In this document: positions 61,877 to 64,000 of the stretch, piece after piece
Layout of the letters: each line of letters begins with the position of its first letter
Position numbering within the stretch: position 1 is the stretch's first letter
NCBI GenBank assembly: GCA_013285465.1
Contig: CP053449.1
Coordinates: forward strand, 1,239,540 to 1,303,539
Direction of reading: 5' to 3'
Source of the DNA: Pseudomonadota bacterium
Lineage (GTDB): Bacteria; Pseudomonadota; Alphaproteobacteria; Micavibrionales; CSBR16-224
Length of the DNA stretch: 64,000 nucleotides
Notes under the pieces: model-generated
The model's database searches: none
Seen by the model: the letters and a program-made list of their open reading frames with translations, nothing else
Told to the model about the DNA's origin: nothing
Position numbers and translations under genes: made by a program

Positions 61877-62434
61877 ATGTTTGGAATAAAGATGAAAACG
61901 ACACCGCTTGAAAAACGCATTGCCCGCATCGTTGAGCCCGTTCTGGAAGATATGGGATTTGAACTGGTGCGCGTCCGCCTGATTGGCGGTATGCATAACC
62001 CGACCCTGCAAATCATGGCCGAACCGCAGGCGGAAGACGGTATTATGGGTGTTGAGGATTGCGCGGATATCAGCCATGCGCTCTCCGCCGTACTGGATGT
62101 CGAGGATCCGATTGAAAACCGCTATACGCTGGAAGTCAGCAGTCCGGGGCTGGATCGCCCGCTGACACGCCCGAAAGATTTTCTGCGCAGTACCGGTCTG
62201 GAGGCACGGATCGAGCTTGATCCGCCTTTTGAAGGCCGCAGACGTTTCAAGGGCCGCATTATGGCGGCAAATGACAAGGAATTCACATTGGAAACGGAAG
62301 AGGGCGAAAATCTGGAGATTGATTTTGCCGCCGTTTCCCGCGCAAAACTGGTTCTGACGGATGAATTGCTGGCAATGGCAAAACAGCAGCAGGAAGCCGC
62401 ACAAACAGAAAAACAACAAGACGAAACACAATAA
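61877..62434 (+). CDS. rimP: Ribosome maturation factor RimP
   Basis: RimP assists 30S subunit maturation. The 185-residue protein has [60 protein letters not shown] and the C-terminal Sm-like half ending in a Gln/Glu-rich tail. It precedes nusA by 37 bp, the standard rimP-nusA-infB order. The start ATG 61877 gives [16 protein letters not shown] 61892 (MKTTPLEK) is also possible. Confidence 0.95.
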   Translation: MFGIKMKTTPLEKRIARIVEPVLEDMGFELVRVRLIGGMHNPTLQIMAEPQAEDGIMGVEDCADISHALSAVLDVEDPIENRYTLEVSSPGLDRPLTRPKDFLRSTGLEARIELDPPFEGRRRFKGRIMAANDKEFTLETEEGENLEIDFAAVSRAKLVLTDELLAMAKQQQEAAQTEKQQDETQ

Positions 62435-62471
62435 ACAAACCAACGCAAACAATAAGCAAAAGAGGACGAAA

Positions 62472-64000
62472 ATGGAAATATTACAGGTTGCAGACGCCGT
62501 TGCGCGTGAAAAAGGCATTGAGCAGGAAGTTGTTCTGGCCGCAATGGAAGAGGCCATTCAAAAGGCAGGACGTTCCAAATACGGCCATGAATTCGACATT
62601 CGCGTGACCATTGACCGTCAAAACGGCGATATCAAACTGTTCCGTTATCAGGAGGTCATCGAAGATGATGCCGAAATGGAAAGCGAAAGCGCCCAGATTT
62701 TCCTGAAAGACGCTCTTGTTACGCATCCTGACATTAAAGTCGGCGAGTTCATCATCGAACCGCTGCCGCCGCTGGATTTTGGCCGCGTTGCTGCGCAAAC
62801 CGCGCGTCAGGTCATTATGCAGAAAGTCCGCGAAGCAGAGCGCGAGCGTCAGTTCGAAGAATACAAAGACCGTGTTGCCGAAATCGTCAACGGTGTCGTC
62901 AAACGTGTGGAATACGGTAATGTGACCGTTGATCTGGGACGTGCCGAGGGTTATATCCGCCGCGACGAAACCCTCCCGCGCGAACATTTCAAAAACGGTG
63001 ACCGCGTCCGCGCCTATATCTATGAAGTCCGTCAGGAACAGCGCGGCCCGCAGATTTTCCTGTCCCGTACGCATCCGGCTTTCATGGCGAAACTGTTCCA
63101 GCAGGAAGTGCCGGAAATCTATGACGGTGTCATTGAAATCAAAGCCGTTGCCCGTGATCCGGGTAGCCGTGCCAAAATCGCGGTACTGTCCTATGATAAC
63201 TCGATTGACCCGGTCGGTGCCTGCGTCGGTATGCGCGGAAGCCGCGTACAGGCGGTTGTAAACGAGCTGCAAGGTGAAAAAATCGACATCATTCCCTGGA
63301 CGGAAGATGTCGCGTCCTTCGTTGTCAGCGCACTTGCGCCTGCACAGGTCGCAAAAGTCGTTCTGGACGAAGATACCCACCGCATGGATGTGGTTGTTCC
63401 CGATGAACAGCTTAGCCTTGCCATTGGCCGCCGCGGCCAGAATGTCCGTCTTGCCTCCATTCTTAGCGGATGGGACATCGACATTATGACCGAGGCTGAA
63501 GAGTCCGAGCGCCGCAATGCCGAGTTTAAAACACGCTCCGCTCTGTTCATGGAAGCGCTGGATGTGGATGAAGTGATTGCGCATCTGCTGGTTATTGAAG
63601 GCTTCTCGACGATTGAGGAAATAGCGGAAACCGACATTAACGAACTGGCCCGCATTGAAGGCTTTGACGAAGATGTTGCTGCCGAGCTGCAAAACCGTGC
63701 GCAAATCTATATCACGCAGAAAGCGGAAGAGTTTGAAAAGAGCTGCAAAAAGCTGAAAATCGCTGAAGATTTGATCGGCGCACAAGGCTTGACGCGCGAA
63801 ATGATCATCACATTGGCCGAAAACGGGATCAAAACGCTGGAAGATCTGGCAGATCTGGCCTCGGATGAATTCATCGAATATATCGGTGAGGAAAAAACCG
63901 ATCAGGATCATGCGAATACCGTCATCATGGACGCACGGAAAGCTGCCGGATGGTTCGCTGATGAGGAAGAAGAGGCTGCGGCGGAAGAAGGCGAAGACTC
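62472..64000 (+). CDS. nusA: Transcription termination/antitermination factor NusA (3' end outside window)
   Basis: NusA binds RNA polymerase and tunes pausing, termination and antitermination. The start is ATG 62472 ([20 protein letters not shown]) after AGAGGA. About 509 residues are visible: the N-terminal domain (1-125), S1 ([20 protein letters not shown]), KH1/KH2 ([39 protein letters not shown]) and the helix-hairpin repeats ([20 protein letters not shown]). No stop occurs before the window edge; the acidic end ([14 protein letters not shown]) suggests it is near complete. Confidence 0.96.
   Translation, partial: MEILQVADAVAREKGIEQEVVLAAMEEAIQKAGRSKYGHEFDIRVTIDRQNGDIKLFRYQEVIEDDAEMESESAQIFLKDALVTHPDIKVGEFIIEPLPPLDFGRVAAQTARQVIMQKVREAERERQFEEYKDRVAEIVNGVVKRVEYGNVTVDLGRAEGYIRRDETLPREHFKNGDRVRAYIYEVRQEQRGPQIFLSRTHPAFMAKLFQQEVPEIYDGVIEIKAVARDPGSRAKIAVLSYDNSIDPVGACVGMRGSRVQAVVNELQGEKIDIIPWTEDVASFVVSALAPAQVAKVVLDEDTHRMDVVVPDEQLSLAIGRRGQNVRLASILSGWDIDIMTEAEESERRNAEFKTRSALFMEALDVDEVIAHLLVIEGFSTIEEIAETDINELARIEGFDEDVAAELQNRAQIYITQKAEEFEKSCKKLKIAEDLIGAQGLTREMIITLAENGIKTLEDLADLASDEFIEYIGEEKTDQDHANTVIMDARKAAGWFADEEEEAAAEEGED

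Noticed and set aside
62481-63911. Open frame (476 codons) on the minus strand within nusA
   Set aside because: It is antisense to a clear NusA coding region and has no recognisable features.

Overview
The window is a gene-dense bacterial chromosome segment from a flagellated alphaproteobacterium. The evidence is the genes together: NDUFA12, NDUFAF5-like and NDUFAF6-like complex I proteins, a 43-residue aa3 oxidase subunit IV, HdaA, a CckA kinase with CpdR-like receivers, DUF2155 next to aat, Usg, and split addA/addB genes. The gene set resembles Rhodospirillales/Micavibrionales-type genomes. That placement is an inference and no rRNA is present to test it.

Layout. 1-4.2 kb: end of heme A synthase, aat, then DUF2155, mlaD, NDUFA12, murI and an Ala/Gly-rich membrane protein on the minus strand. 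4.4-6.0 kb: an AT-rich islet with one Ymh (TIGR02391)-type gene, bounded by inverted GTGTCCCC-type motifs. 6.1-10.5 kb: addA, then a degenerate CpdR-like receiver behind CtrA-like boxes. 10.6-16.8 kb: a secreted esterase, then the minus-strand run DUF2066, hdaA, rpiB, glyA, nrdR, nusB. 17-27 kb: a tiny oxidase subunit, a large hybrid kinase, and the minus-strand run dnaB, alr, mlaE, mlaF, mrcA. 27.3-33.5 kb: zinc-ribbon protein, second CpdR-like receiver, uppS-cdsA-dxr-rseP and an OmpA lipoprotein. 33.6-41.4 kb: a DUF2147-like protein, eno, a secreted protein, an NDUFAF6-like protein, amiC and rne. 41.4-46.2 kb: an orphan membrane protein and the hook operon fliK-flgD-flgE behind a near-perfect sigma-54 promoter. 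46.3-48.5 kb: five tandem paralogues of a family I do not recognise. 48.6-56.5 kb: tsaE, a MurU-like gene, addB, a 922-residue methyltransferase fusion and an NDUFAF5-like gene. 56.5-64 kb: usg, two paralogous small proteins, an unknown protein, cckA, rimP and the start of nusA.

Two themes connect the genes. One is cell-cycle and motility control: CckA, two CpdR-like receivers, three TTAA-N7-TTAA boxes (in front of a CpdR-like gene and two uncharacterised genes) and a sigma-54 hook promoter. The other is envelope and replication housekeeping: MurI, Alr, PBP1A, AmiC, UppS, CdsA, Mla, RseP, DnaB and HdaA. Several usual neighbours are missing or moved: addA is 40 kb from addB, no amgK lies between tsaE and the MurU-like gene, and no rib genes lie between nrdR and nusB.

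The best candidate for something undescribed is the five-gene tandem family at 46320-48534. Next are the Ymh islet and the 922-residue methyltransferase fusion. I saw no tRNA, rRNA, CRISPR array, transposase or prophage.
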